A stretch of 29,711 nucleotides of DNA from a virus. The stretch lies in IMG/VR virus record IMGVR_UViG_3300031812_000143, positions 1 through 29,711 of that record; one strand, 5' to 3'. Shown here in pieces: positions 7,849-18,200 of the stretch; the first letter of the stretch is position 1, and each line of letters starts with the position of its first letter. Below the pieces are notes generated by a model. It was given only the letters and a program-made list of their open reading frames with translations. It was not told the origin of the DNA and made no database searches. The position numbers were made by a program, and so were the translations under genes.

Positions 7849-9543
7849 CTAACTCATTTTGAAAACAAAATCGGTAGGTTTGGTATATCCTGCTAAGTTC
7901 ATTTGACGATATAGTTTGTGTTTATAATTCTGTATTTCCTCAGTTATTATTGAATTTACGGCCTTACCTTTAGCCACTAAATCCAATAAAACATAATGAA
8001 CAGAGGCTACAGCATCAGCTATGTCTTTGGAGGAATTAGGAGAATGATCTATTTTGGGTTTGAAACTAGCCCCTACGATTTTATAACGCAAATTAGAAAG
8101 CTCGTCTATCAAAAGTTGATTTCTAGTTATGTTTATTGTTCTATCTATGATAGCTTTCTTTAAGCTAAAATATATACTTGGGTTTTGATCTACAGATATT
8201 GTTTGAGTTTTGATTCTAGTCTTTATAGTGATATCTTGAAGTAGTTTGTAGGATTGGTATGTATCGGAAGTTACAATTGATATTTGCCTTTGCTTAGCTA
8301 TTTGTGTTATTAAGCCCTCTATGAGATGCATAGGTATGTCGTCGCCTTCGTTGTGGATACCGAAAGCTACGGGGATATAGATAGTGTTCTCGTCATACCA
8401 GTAACCTATGGCTATACCAGTGTTGTCCCCACGTATAGATGTGTCTATATGTACAGCTAGTGCTCTATCAATGGGTAACGCTGATAGTATAGGTTCCAGT
8501 ATAGTATCCATTTGCATGATACTTACCAAATCGTTAGTAACACGTGGGAGGTTCATAACTGTGCTAACCATCTCGCGTGTGAAAAGCGAGTTTGGAGGCC
8601 TTACGCTAACACCAGCTAACGATATCAACGCCTCGTAGATATTAGTGTTAAACTCTTTCTCAAACTCTTTGGGCACCTCTATGATACGTTCAGGTTCGTA
8701 CTTGCTTAATTCCTCGGGTGACACATCCTCCTTATCACCTATTATCTTAGGCTCTCCTAAAATACCGCCTGTATAGACCCAAATAGCACCTTTCTTAAAG
8801 AACAGCCCTGTATGTGCTTTGGCTTCCCACTGCGACATACGAACTGCATAAAAATCTTCAGCTCTGTGCCCTAAAAAATCTACAACACTACCCTCGTAAG
8901 ATGCAGAAGTGTCTATAATAATATTACCTAAATAGTCCTTAGCGGCTAAAAATCTGGATTTGAAACGATTATAAGCTTGCTCTAATTTAAACCTTATGAC
9001 TCCCTCGTTGACAAAGTTAGCTTCCGAAAAAACATAAAAAATCACATCACCACCTATGGAAGAATTGCTCTTAGAACCATCAGCTTGAAAATCTATCGGA
9101 ATTGGCTTCAAATCTTTTTCTAATCTTAGCTCTCTAAGCTCTTGAAATAAATCATGATTCTCAAATATTTCCTTAACATACTCTAAAAACTCAATACGAG
9201 ATTTTTCTATCTTTACATGGAAGAAAACAAATTGAATAGGCTTTGTTATGAATAAGTTAAATGCTTTCAAATCTTTTAGACAGAGTATCTTATGAGCAGT
9301 GTATAACGCTGCGATTTTTGAAACAGTAGACTTACCAGTCCCGATAGCACCAGTTAGAAGGATATAATTATGAGCCGTGTGTATCGGGTCGGGGAAAAGT
9401 TCGTGTAAGTGTCTCATCCATGCCGGATAGATAGAACCTTCTAAACCCAGACGAGCTACAAACTCGTCTATTGTAAGTGGCATGTTAAAGAAACCAGCTC
9501 TCTTAGCCTCCTCAACTAGTGCTGTGTCAAAAAGCATACCCAC
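7849..9543 (-). CDS. terL: Terminase large subunit (DNA packaging ATPase and nuclease)
   Basis: Motor that pumps DNA into the prohead and cuts it to length. 564 aa. The ATPase domain has Walker A GAIGTGKS (65-72) after the strand NYILLT, a Walker B-like VIFYVFSEA (167-175) and a coupling-type motif IIIDTSASYEGS (208-219). The RNase H-like nuclease domain has HIDTSIRGDNTG (Asp367), SIVTSDTYQS (Asp427) and SSKDIADAV (Asp507/Asp510), the usual three-acid set. The Walker B segment has Ser where most terminases have Asp before the catalytic Glu174. It overlaps the upstream HTH gene by 17 nt, and the 490-aa gene follows 5 nt downstream. Expression is expected from the box at 10354-10361. Confidence 0.93.
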   Translation of the reverse strand: MGMLFDTALVEEAKRAGFFNMPLTIDEFVARLGLEGSIYPAWMRHLHELFPDPIHTAHNYILLTGAIGTGKSTVSKIAALYTAHKILCLKDLKAFNLFITKPIQFVFFHVKIEKSRIEFLEYVKEIFENHDLFQELRELRLEKDLKPIPIDFQADGSKSNSSIGGDVIFYVFSEANFVNEGVIRFKLEQAYNRFKSRFLAAKDYLGNIIIDTSASYEGSVVDFLGHRAEDFYAVRMSQWEAKAHTGLFFKKGAIWVYTGGILGEPKIIGDKEDVSPEELSKYEPERIIEVPKEFEKEFNTNIYEALISLAGVSVRPPNSLFTREMVSTVMNLPRVTNDLVSIMQMDTILEPILSALPIDRALAVHIDTSIRGDNTGIAIGYWYDENTIYIPVAFGIHNEGDDIPMHLIEGLITQIAKQRQISIVTSDTYQSYKLLQDITIKTRIKTQTISVDQNPSIYFSLKKAIIDRTINITRNQLLIDELSNLRYKIVGASFKPKIDHSPNSSKDIADAVASVHYVLLDLVAKGKAVNSIITEEIQNYKHKLYRQMNLAGYTKPTDFVFKMS

Positions 9544-9736
9544 TCTGCTCTAACGATGTAACAAACGCTTTGATATGATGTACGATGTCCCTTCTAATAA
9601 ATATAGTGCTCCCCTCACGATAATGAGGTATACTATATAACTTAATAACTGCATCTATTTTATAAACAGGTATACTTAACATTCTAGATGCCTCGTAATT
9701 AGTGATGTACTTAGGTTCTGGTTGTATAATGTCCAT
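9527..9736 (-). CDS. Small helix-turn-helix protein; possible small terminase subunit
   Basis: 69 aa. NYEASRMLSIPVYKIDAVIKLYSIPHYREGSTIFIRRD reads as an excisionase/MerR-like helix-turn-helix: an 'T..EAs..L.ip...i...i....ip....g....i...d' pattern ending in the wing and a final helix. These domains bind DNA. The gene sits between the tail tube gene (one-base gap) and terL (17-nt overlap), the classical place for a small terminase subunit that recognises the packaging site. An alternative is a small regulator. The overlap with terL implies coupled translation. The fold call is fair; the terminase role is inferred from position. Confidence 0.7.
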   Translation of the reverse strand: MDIIQPEPKYITNYEASRMLSIPVYKIDAVIKLYSIPHYREGSTIFIRRDIVHHIKAFVTSLEQSGYAF

Positions 9737-9737
9737 A

Positions 9738-10349
9738 TTAGAAAGTGAATGCAGGTACTACGTTGAGGAGCGTTTTGTCGTGATGTTCGTAACCAAAACT
9801 TAACGTTACTGTTTCTCTTGCCCCAGAAGGCTCCGTCGGAGTATCGTAGTTGTAATCATAGTTCATAAACAATAAAGTATAAAAATCTAGTCTCTTGACA
9901 GGTTTACGACTAGAATTGAGAAAATAAACTTGAAAAACGGGAATCATAACGTCCTCCTTTCTAAGCTGGAACTTATATCTATTGGCACCACCCGCACTCA
10001 TAAAGGATAATGCCATAGCATAAATGGTCTGATCTTCAAAGTCAATCAGCTCCCACGTTACAGTCCCATCACTTTCATAACCACCATACTGCTTGATATG
10101 GATACCACGAATATTAACATCGACACTACCAACTAAATCTTTTTTGACTTCTAGGGAAAGTGTTTTCATTCTATGCTTTATAACATCTAGACCGGGCCAA
10201 TATACAGCCCTCGGTTTTACAGGGATGTCAATGTCCCACATGTGTTGCCATAAAAACTCTTTGCCACCGCCCGAAAGCTTAGGATACTCAACGAAACCCA
10301 AATAACCCTGTGTAACCCCAAGCTGTGCGAAATCAACAAAGTTGGCCAT
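9738..10349 (-). CDS. Tail tube protein candidate (T4 gp19-like fold)
   Basis: 203 aa from the ATG at 10349 (MANFVDFAQ). An upstream in-frame codon at 10364 is less likely because the late-type box at 10354-10361 lies between the two and is 4 nt from ATG 10349. The beta-rich sequence follows the gp19/Hcp tube pattern. A central block RMKTLSLEVKKDLVGSVDVN is followed by WELIDFEDQTIYAMALSF and a basic strand KFQLRKEDVMIPVFQVYFL, then a C-terminal ETVTLSFGYEHHDKT, where tube proteins end with a 'v.i.fs.Dy'-type strand. A Tyr/Asp loop (NYDYNYDTPTEPSG) precedes the last strand. Its place next to the terminase genes fits a virion protein. The fold is judged by eye only. Confidence 0.55.
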   Translation of the reverse strand: MANFVDFAQLGVTQGYLGFVEYPKLSGGGKEFLWQHMWDIDIPVKPRAVYWPGLDVIKHRMKTLSLEVKKDLVGSVDVNIRGIHIKQYGGYESDGTVTWELIDFEDQTIYAMALSFMSAGGANRYKFQLRKEDVMIPVFQVYFLNSSRKPVKRLDFYTLLFMNYDYNYDTPTEPSGARETVTLSFGYEHHDKTLLNVVPAFTF

Positions 10350-10353
10350 ATAT

Positions 10354-10361
10354 AAATATAC
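10354..10361 (-). promoter_or_regulatory. Late-promoter-like box GTATATTT, minus strand, before the tail tube gene
   Basis: Read on the minus strand this is GTATATTT, spacer ATAT, then ATG at 10349. It would drive tail tube, HTH, terL and the 490-aa gene. It lies 9 bp from the oppositely oriented box at 10371-10378. Confidence 0.6.
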
Positions 10362-10370
10362 CAACTACTG

Positions 10371-10378
10371 CTATATTT
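10371..10378 (+). promoter_or_regulatory. Late-promoter-like box CTATATTT, plus strand, before the 113-aa gene
   Basis: CTATATTT, spacer TATC, then ATG at 10383. Same spacing as the other boxes with C in place of the first G. It forms a divergent pair with 10354-10361; both genes' starts fit within 34 bp. Confidence 0.55.
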
Positions 10379-10382
10379 TATC

Positions 10383-10724
10383 ATGCGGGCATGTTTCGAC
10401 AAATTTACAATTATGAAGGAGATTATAGACCTATACAATCTTTGTGTTAATTTATTTGATTATTTAGAGCGTGGTAAGGGACGATATTACATGATGTCGT
10501 TTGCCGGTCATTTAGAGGATGTCGTAGGCCTATACTACAAGTGGCCGGTAAAAAACGTTGCTCAAATATGGGTCAAAAGTGCCATAAATATGCATAGTGA
10601 CGATACAATCAACAAATTCGGCATTCTATTAAATGAAGCAATAAACGGCGACTGTACTAAAAGCGACCCGATTCTACAAAACATACTATGTCAAATCAGC
10701 GGACTGCTCAACTCCTGCAGTTGA
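10383..10724 (+). CDS. Unknown 113-aa protein linked to structured element copy 1
   Basis: Not recognised. It is the only plus-strand gene inside the long minus-strand block. Its start at 10383 is fixed by a late-type box 4 nt upstream; ATG 10413 is a weaker alternative. It is helical and polar, with an aromatic patch (GRYYMMSFAGHLEDVVGLYYKW) and three cysteines in the last ~25 residues. The last codons (GLLNSCS and stop) lie inside the 129-nt structured element: the stop codon is part of the 3' arm of its first hairpin. Gene and element are therefore probably on one transcript, with ribosomes reaching the hairpin as they terminate. Confidence 0.65.
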   Translation: MRACFDKFTIMKEIIDLYNLCVNLFDYLERGKGRYYMMSFAGHLEDVVGLYYKWPVKNVAQIWVKSAINMHSDDTINKFGILLNEAINGDCTKSDPILQNILCQISGLLNSCS

Positions 10725-10830
10725 GCTTCCTGCTTCGTCGCAGGATGGCTTTTTAGGTAGCTCGCAGGGGCTACGTTCATCCACCAGAGCCTGCTCCACA
10801 GGCTTCACTTCGGGTCGTCCTAACCCTAGA
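10702..10830 (+). ncRNA. Structured RNA candidate, copy 1 (unassigned family)
   Basis: A 129-nt element also found at 28122-28250 (about four-fifths identical by hand alignment, with two compensating one-base indels). Hairpins: I, GCTCAACT 10706-10713 with AGTTGAGC 10719-10726 (8 bp, loop CCTGC). II, TCCTGC 10728-10733 with GCAGGA 10740-10745 (6 bp). III, GTAGCTC 10757-10763 with GGGCTAC 10768-10774 (7 bp with one T-G pair, loop GCAG). GGATG 10743-10747 can pair with CATCC 10778-10782 to enclose III, in competition with II. A fourth, AGCCTG/CAGGCT, lies near 10788-10804. It overlaps the end of the 113-aa gene. It is not a tRNA and has no U-tract after a stem. Orientation is assumed from the adjacent plus-strand gene. 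Confidence 0.5.
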
Positions 10831-10920
10831 GGCTTGGTTCTCGCCTACACAAGATACTATCGAAATATACAAAATTGCATTCAAGTAGTGCATTAAGTAT
10901 CCATAATATAGAACATGCAA
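10831..10920. other. Gap between structured element copy 1 and the end of the primase gene
   Basis: AT-rich tail with no gene. It holds a minus-strand GTATATTT at 10863-10870 that is not followed by a start codon; transcription from it would run antisense through the structured element. No intrinsic terminator is evident between the convergent genes. Confidence 0.4.
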
Positions 10921-12297
10921 TCAATCGGATTGACCAAGATTTAAGCTATTTACTATTAGTTCAACGAGCATATCAACTATTACTTCTTCTTCTTTATCTG
11001 TCCTCATGTTTTGTAACATATTGTACCTTTCTCTTTCATCTATCACATCTACTATATAGGCTAATGCTAGCTTAAGCGTCGGAGTAGTAAGTGCTTCTAA
11101 TATTTTATTTATACTCGAAATTTCTTTATTGTCCATGGGTTTTTTCTTGATAGCCTCGTAAATGCTTTTGTTATATAAGTACCTTATATCACTATCCTTT
11201 ATACCATTGATTACCTTTTTTATCCACTGCTTATACTGTGCTTCGGAATCGATAGACTTATACGTTCTAGTATATATATGTGTGGTTATTAGTTGTTTTT
11301 TATGTTTTATCGTTTCTTTATCGTAAACTCCTGCTTTTATAGCTTCATCTACGTCCTTATAAGGTGTGTGTAATAGTAAATACACGATCTTGTTTTGAAG
11401 CATGAAGTACTGTGCCGCTTTTAATGAAGCCCTATACCCAGAACGATCGGTGTCTAAAGCTAGATTTATTACATTATACTTATTCAGTTTAGAAAACTTT
11501 TTACCAGTAATATTCAACCCTAATAATGAAACTACATTTGTGATACCTATGCCATAAAGTGCGATAGCGTCAAAGATACCCTCAGTTACATAAATCTCAG
11601 TGTTCTGATCATAAGGGTTATAGTTATAAACAACATCAACTAGTGATTTATTAGGCTCTGCGGAGTATATATACTTATAGTCCGAATTATTGCTAAGGCT
11701 TCGGAACATAAAGGTTATAACTTTATTGTTTTCTATAATAGGAAGTACAATAAAGCTATTTTCATTAGCCTTAGGGAAGCGCATTTGTTTAATTCTTTGC
11801 TCGCCGTAAAGGTTGACGAGTTCTTTATACATCTGTGAATTCCATACGCCAATCATGAACTTGTTTATAATATTAGTTATATTATCTTGTTTTAGAAAGG
11901 AAAATCTTTCTTGGAGATATTGGAAACCGACGGACTCGGTATTTTTGAGTAACGCCTTAGAGAGATAAATGGCTATCTGCCGCTTGAAGTATAACGGGTC
12001 TCTCTTAGTCTTACCATCTTGGTCAGTCGGGATATTATATCTAGCGCATAAGATTTTAGCAGCGTCTGAGTATGAGACTTGTTCCATTAGAGCCACAAAC
12101 TTGATAACATCGCCACCATGCCCAGAGGAAAAACATTTGAATATATTTTTATCGGGTAGTACAAAAAAAGATGGTTTGGTTTCTTTTTTAAATGGCGATA
12201 AACTTCTATATTGACGGCCTACTTTTTTAAGAACAATACCATAAGACTGTACAACATCGACTATTGAGATGACATTCCGCAACTTTTCAAAATCCAT
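10921..12297 (-). CDS. DnaG-like primase with a degenerate zinc finger
   Basis: Makes RNA primers at the replication fork. 458 aa. The N-terminal domain follows the CHC2 pattern (YRSLSPFKKETKPSFFVLP, then FKCFSSGHGGDVIKF), but the ligand positions are Ser34 for Cys, Lys37 for His and Ser58 for the last Cys, leaving only Cys55. It probably does not hold zinc in the usual way. The TOPRIM core has IYVTEGIFDAIALY (Glu239) and NLALDTDRSGYRA (Asp282, Asp284), the metal-binding set. The C-terminal ~130 residues are helical, charged and not recognised; there is no helicase domain. It starts two bases after the giant gene's stop, so it should depend on that very long transcript or on an internal promoter not seen here. 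Confidence 0.88.
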   Translation of the reverse strand: MDFEKLRNVISIVDVVQSYGIVLKKVGRQYRSLSPFKKETKPSFFVLPDKNIFKCFSSGHGGDVIKFVALMEQVSYSDAAKILCARYNIPTDQDGKTKRDPLYFKRQIAIYLSKALLKNTESVGFQYLQERFSFLKQDNITNIINKFMIGVWNSQMYKELVNLYGEQRIKQMRFPKANENSFIVLPIIENNKVITFMFRSLSNNSDYKYIYSAEPNKSLVDVVYNYNPYDQNTEIYVTEGIFDAIALYGIGITNVVSLLGLNITGKKFSKLNKYNVINLALDTDRSGYRASLKAAQYFMLQNKIVYLLLHTPYKDVDEAIKAGVYDKETIKHKKQLITTHIYTRTYKSIDSEAQYKQWIKKVINGIKDSDIRYLYNKSIYEAIKKKPMDNKEISSINKILEALTTPTLKLALAYIVDVIDERERYNMLQNMRTDKEEEVIVDMLVELIVNSLNLGQSD

Positions 12298-12299
12298 TT

Positions 12300-15200
12300 T
12301 TAGATATCAACTTTCACGAATCCGTCGTCAACACCTGAGGGCGGATTTTGTGCGATAGCTTTCATATAGCTCGAAGCGATATTCGCGAAAATGCCGCCAT
12401 TACTAAACGCATACTCTGCTTGATGGTGGTAGTCTATGTCGTGTTTATTCCTCACCATAGCCGGAAATGCATGTTGTGCAAAACAGCTGTTTTGGAGCAG
12501 ACGTTCATAGCTATACGTATGAGGCAATTGTATTGATGTATCAGTCGAAAAAGATAGATGCTTCTGGTATGGCCTAATGGTAATGTCTTGGTGTTGATTC
12601 CTGTTTATTGTACCATCACTACTATTTAAAGCTGTATAGAGTTTAAGGCCTATCTCTATTGTATAAGACATAGGTGGAGCGCTATATGTTACTTCCGGTA
12701 CAGGATTACCAAGAAACTTGTAAATGTTATCAGACCTACCAAATATGATGAAGTTAGGGTGAGGCAATGGATGTCCTTCGTATAAGCTATTATCGTTTTC
12801 TCTATACAGGAACATGTTACCTAAGAAATAATCCGCTATCGTGGCTTCGTAATGTAATCCGTGAGAAGTTACCATGTGGTTGTTACTTACGGGGACTCCG
12901 TATTCGTAGGTCAGTTCGTCGCCTGTTCTCGTGAGAGGCGCTGTGTTCAAACCGCATTGAATACTCCAAAGACGCGTCATTGAGGGCTCCGCCTCCACAA
13001 GATGGTAAAAGTTGGCAACAGAAGCGCCAGTTCCCTGCTTGATGATAGCTTGGTCGTATCCACCATACGGTCTATTCATAACGTTAGAACCAGTACGGTA
13101 ACCCTGAGGGATTTGAGTTTCTGGCGGATAACTTACACCACCAGTGTCACTATTCATGTAGTAAAATTGTACTGTACGAGACGGATCGCCTAAATGATCA
13201 AAACTATATAACTCATTAACCCATTCTCTTTCACCAGAGGCATTTCGCACATAACGTTGGGGATTATCCATGTATATAGCGTCTGCACTAACAAATAACG
13301 GCATATTAAGTGTTGTTTCATTAGAGACAGGTTCATTACCACTCAATTGGTCAATCGGGTAAAGTCTGGGTCTAATGAAAACACGACCAGTATCTAAGTA
13401 GAGCGGGTCATACATGTAATGCGAAAGTGTATTCGCCCGTAAAACAGGTTGCTTAATACTTAACTGCTCCATACTTCCATAATCTCTCGCTGTCTTGAAC
13501 ATAGATGCATGCGAGCGTGCGGTACTATTTTGCATGGTAACACCAAAAACCCAAGAAAACCAGAAATAATCTATGCGATGGGTAAAGTTCCATATATTAT
13601 ACCCTCTTGTGTTGTAAGCCATATTAAATGCTATAGGTTGTAACCCAGCCTGCGACAAACCTAATATTATAGATGTGCCTAATTGCTCAGATTTGTCGGT
13701 TTCGCCAGCTTTATCTACATAGCTAATCTGACTAAACGCATCTACTGCTATGCATATGTCACTACCGCTGTACCTTCTCCACATAGAGTAATCTAATGCA
13801 AATAGCGGCGGAAAACTTAAGTTCAGCCAGTCGTATGTAATATCACCAGAAGGAGACATTCTAACCTTAATTATCATTTCTTTCGGAAAGCGGAATAACA
13901 TATTAATATCATCGCCCAAAAGTTTGACCGCACTCATGCTGTAAGAGTATACGTCTATAAGAAACTTATTTATAGGCCAGTAAGCTAACCAATCAAAAAC
14001 GGAAAATGGAGCAGTATTGCGAATCAACAGATCAGCATAATTCATATTATACTCAAACCTTCCAAAGCCGTTGAATTCCAAGTAAAATAGATTATTGTTA
14101 GGAATATTGTAACTAAATCTGAAACTAGCATTAGGCGATGTGTTGTAAAATAAATCAAGAGTAAAACTCTTTTTGTACATATCATTAAGTGGTGTTTGCA
14201 TTCTGTTGCTAACTATAACATTATCAAACTCTATGTTATACATGCTGTTAGTGAATATTGAGTTAGCAATATCTATATCTGATCGTAAAGTTCTATGACT
14301 AGTAGTATTATCAAAAATTGTGCTTTCACCTTTATGCTGAAATATGGGCTGTGGTTCTATATCGCTTGCAAATATAGCAGTCCTATATAACGATAGACGC
14401 CGTGTCGATAGGCTAGTGTTGAAAGTATAAAATACTGGCACATAAGTAGCTTCTGGTATGAGTATTCTGGGTTGTACTCTTGCACTATCTATCGATGCGG
14501 GCGGGACGCTATGATTGATGATATAATTATCACTGTTGAGCAGGAAGTATAATCCTCCAAGCCATTCGTAGGGAGACACTGAACCACTATAAGTACCGTT
14601 AGACACAAAAATACCATAAAACGGAGAACTGGATTCACGGAGAGTATAAGCATGATCAATTATGTTATATGTAGTTGTAAATATCAAATCTCTCTTAGTC
14701 CAGTATAGGCTTTCAGGTTGTGTAATATTGTTAAAGAACAAATCATAATAAGGGTCATTCATATTACCATCAGTAGTCTGTCCATTATTTGAGCCGTCAT
14801 TAAATACATCTATGGCTGTAACCACTCCACCATTCCCAGATGAGTTAACTAACCGATCATATTTTTCATAATCATACAATGTTTGAGTGTTTAATCTGTA
14901 CAGGTCGTAATATTTTGGTTCTAATAAGGCTTTAATAGTATAGTAATGATGTGGAGAGATCAGGAATCTTTTAATGTTCATATTCTCAACTCTCATATTT
15001 ACTTCTGTATGTTGCATGTGCGGCCAGTAGTTATTATACGTCACAGTATCATTCAAGTCATGTAACAGCTCCATATCGAATCTCATTTCATGAACAACTT
15101 TATTATTGTAGGCTGAAGAACCTAACACGTGAGACAGGTACAACATAGTATGAGTAGGGTTACCGTACATACTCAAAAAGAAAGTTTGAGGGTTATGTAG

Positions 15201-18200
15201 CTGCATAATATCCATGGCATATCCTGGTAAGGTACGATAGACATAGCGGCGTATTTCTTGCGTCCTTGTAAGCATGGGCAACGTGTTGGTGTACATTGTC
15301 ATGTGATTTAGCCAACGGCGTGGCACAGGCAAATGCTGCGCACCAGTACCAGTACCGTTAAACCAATATCCGATGTCCCACTCGTGATACGACCATTTAT
15401 CGTAGCCTAACCCACTAGCCTCAATAACAGCACCAATAGGAAAAGAAAAAGTCAATTCCAAATAGGATACATCCCAATAAGTACTGTTATCAAGGCTAAT
15501 TCTATACTGTTGATAATCTGTTTCCGAATTACCCGTAATAACAAGATCTCCTAAAATCCCAGCATCTATAACAGCTCGTTGCCATATTAAACGCGTAAGA
15601 AAACTAAAAATACGATCGGGGTAAATCTCACTATTAGCTTCAGTATGAGAAATGTGTCGTGGGCTAACATTGCCTAAAGCACCGTACGGAACATAAGCAA
15701 GATAATCACTCATATACAATGACGCACAGCTTAAAGCTTCTTTTTGATATATAGATAGTGGATCTATGATTATGGGTTTAGGATATATAGTTAGTACATC
15801 TATCAAGTACGGATTTCTTGCCCAGAATATAACTCTTTCCTCACGCTTTATACTAGTGATTGTATGAAACAGTGATTTAGGTGATTGAACGTACTTAGCT
15901 GTTTCCAACTGATTGTTTGTGCCCCTAATTGTATTTGCTACATTTACTTGTACTTCGCGACTGCTATTGATCGGCATACTGCCTGCAGAGGCAAAGTTAG
16001 TAGTTTCTCTAGCGGGTAGATGGTATTCTCCGAAGTGACGATCAGTATATTGGGAATAGTTTCTTGCTCCGACTGCCCCAGCGGGGCCCACACTATACGC
16101 ATGCGTAGCATTATAACCCAAAGGCATCACACCTACACTCACCCTAAGTCCATCCACCATCGGCATCCTAACACGATACCTATATCGTTTAGCCCTCTTG
16201 TAAAACTGAGACAGAACCTTATAATCATTATATACGAAGTAAATGTTAGCCTTATTGGCTAGTTCAGACCTAATGTAATAAGGATTACCTACAAAAAATA
16301 ATGCTTTTGCTGAAACACTCTGATTAAGCATAAGATTGAATTCCAGATGAGTACTTGGAATATAAATACCTTCATTAGGTAATGGTACATAGGAACGATA
16401 GTGATAAGATTGTAGTAGCAAGTCTTCATAAATAAGTCTACTAGTTATGTAAAAGTAGTTACGAATGTTAGCGCCAGATCTTGAAAGTGCACTATTAGAA
16501 AAAATCCCGAAAGCAGAAGACAACGGCCTCTTGATTATATCACGTTCCAAAATCATTTTCGTACTAGCATACGAAGCACTTATATTATAATAGTCAACTG
16601 TATAAATATTACTCATATTGCTTATATTGCTAATATTACTAAGCGTGTTAGGCGAATATTTGAGTATATTTAGAAAGTCTGTTGTAACTTTTGTGTTCTG
16701 ATCTTTCGGATGACCAAGTACACCTATTCTGTCTAAGTGGTAGCTTGTATGTTCTTCATTTTGCGCGTGGAAATAAAATATCATCATGTCGTACGCAGCT
16801 GTATCTGTTCCATAATAGTTGTAAAGCTTTCGTAACACCAGCTCCGATGTCTTAAGATTTGGGCTAGTCCCAGCTAAGAAATTCATCGCGCCCGCCATGG
16901 CTAAAGCAGAACGATTATTCTCTAAAAAACTTCTTAATTCAGTGTCTTCACTAGCAGCAGCAACATCATAGTATGCGTGCCTATAAATACCACTCAGATC
17001 ATAGGTAGAATAATCAATAGCGTCACTTTCCAGATACGACAACATAGCTGATTGACTCATAGCCCTATTCCCTCTTACATCCACATTTGTACTTAAATTC
17101 AAGGGGGTATGGTTGAAATCGTATTGCCCGTCAATATAAATACTATATATTGGCATACCTCTGTTCTTGTAACCCAAAGATGTAAGTGGATATCTATACA
17201 ATGTTTTAGAATATCGTATAATATCAGGAGAGAATTTTTCTGTTATAGATTTCTTGTTATACTCTATCATTAAATCGGCGAAGGGATAAAATAACTTTAC
17301 GTAAGGTATACCGTATGACACAAGCGGATAAAACTTTTGAGTACCTATATACACTAAGTTCAGCTTGGCCGTAGACGTATAGAATGGTTCGTATTGATGT
17401 TCCACTTTCGACGGATCTAAAACTTGTTCATTAGTTAAGAACACAGGATATGATACAAAATAATATAACTCAGTAGGTATAAAATGTTTAAGTGCTAGCT
17501 CTTGGTTAAAGTGTACTTTTCTGAATAAACGTTCAATTGAATTACCGTCATTGTAATAGTAGTACAATGGTATGTTAGACAGCATATACTGTTGTAAGTA
17601 GAATGACCCGCCTAATGGTGTACCATAAGGTGGTGTGTCAAAGCAGATATGGTTGTTAGTATATAACAACTGGCTTGATGCCCAACGGCCATAGCTTGTC
17701 CTTCTTAGCTGAATATTTTGCACCCTAAAACTATTATATGGAAGATTATAACTCTTACGAATACCATGAACAGCAAATAAGGGTATGGCAGGTTGGTAAT
17801 TACTAATAAGCATATTATATATAAAACCCTGAGGTATCTCAACTAATGCCGAAGTCTTCAGAGACATCGTATTAAACACACTACCAGTATTTAACATAGT
17901 AGAACGATATACATCACTAATAACTGAAAATCGTGTAGTGTTAGTACTATTAGGGAATCTTCTTGTATATTTATTCAGCCTCAATGACTTATTAACAGGA
18001 ATGTCGCCATACGGTCTTTCGTAAGCGATAAAATCTTTATATGGATTTACTACACGACCATAACTATAACCGTACTCGGAGTTAACGCTGAATTTAATTT
18101 GTGATTGGGTAGGTGTAAAATTAGAGGTTGAGCCAGTAATATTATCAATAAAATCTTGGTTATTGAACCAGAAAGCCATTCTTGGCGATATAATATGTTG

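Noticed and set aside
10351-10358. TATAAATA as a T4-type late promoter on the plus strand
   Set aside because: It arises from the reverse complement of the minus-strand box and its spacer; the plus gene already has its own box at the standard distance.
10702-10830. Structured element as a tRNA, a tRNA-like structure or an intrinsic terminator
   Set aside because: No acceptor/T-arm geometry, and the T-run (GGCTTTTTAGG) sits inside a conserved segment rather than directly after a closed stem.
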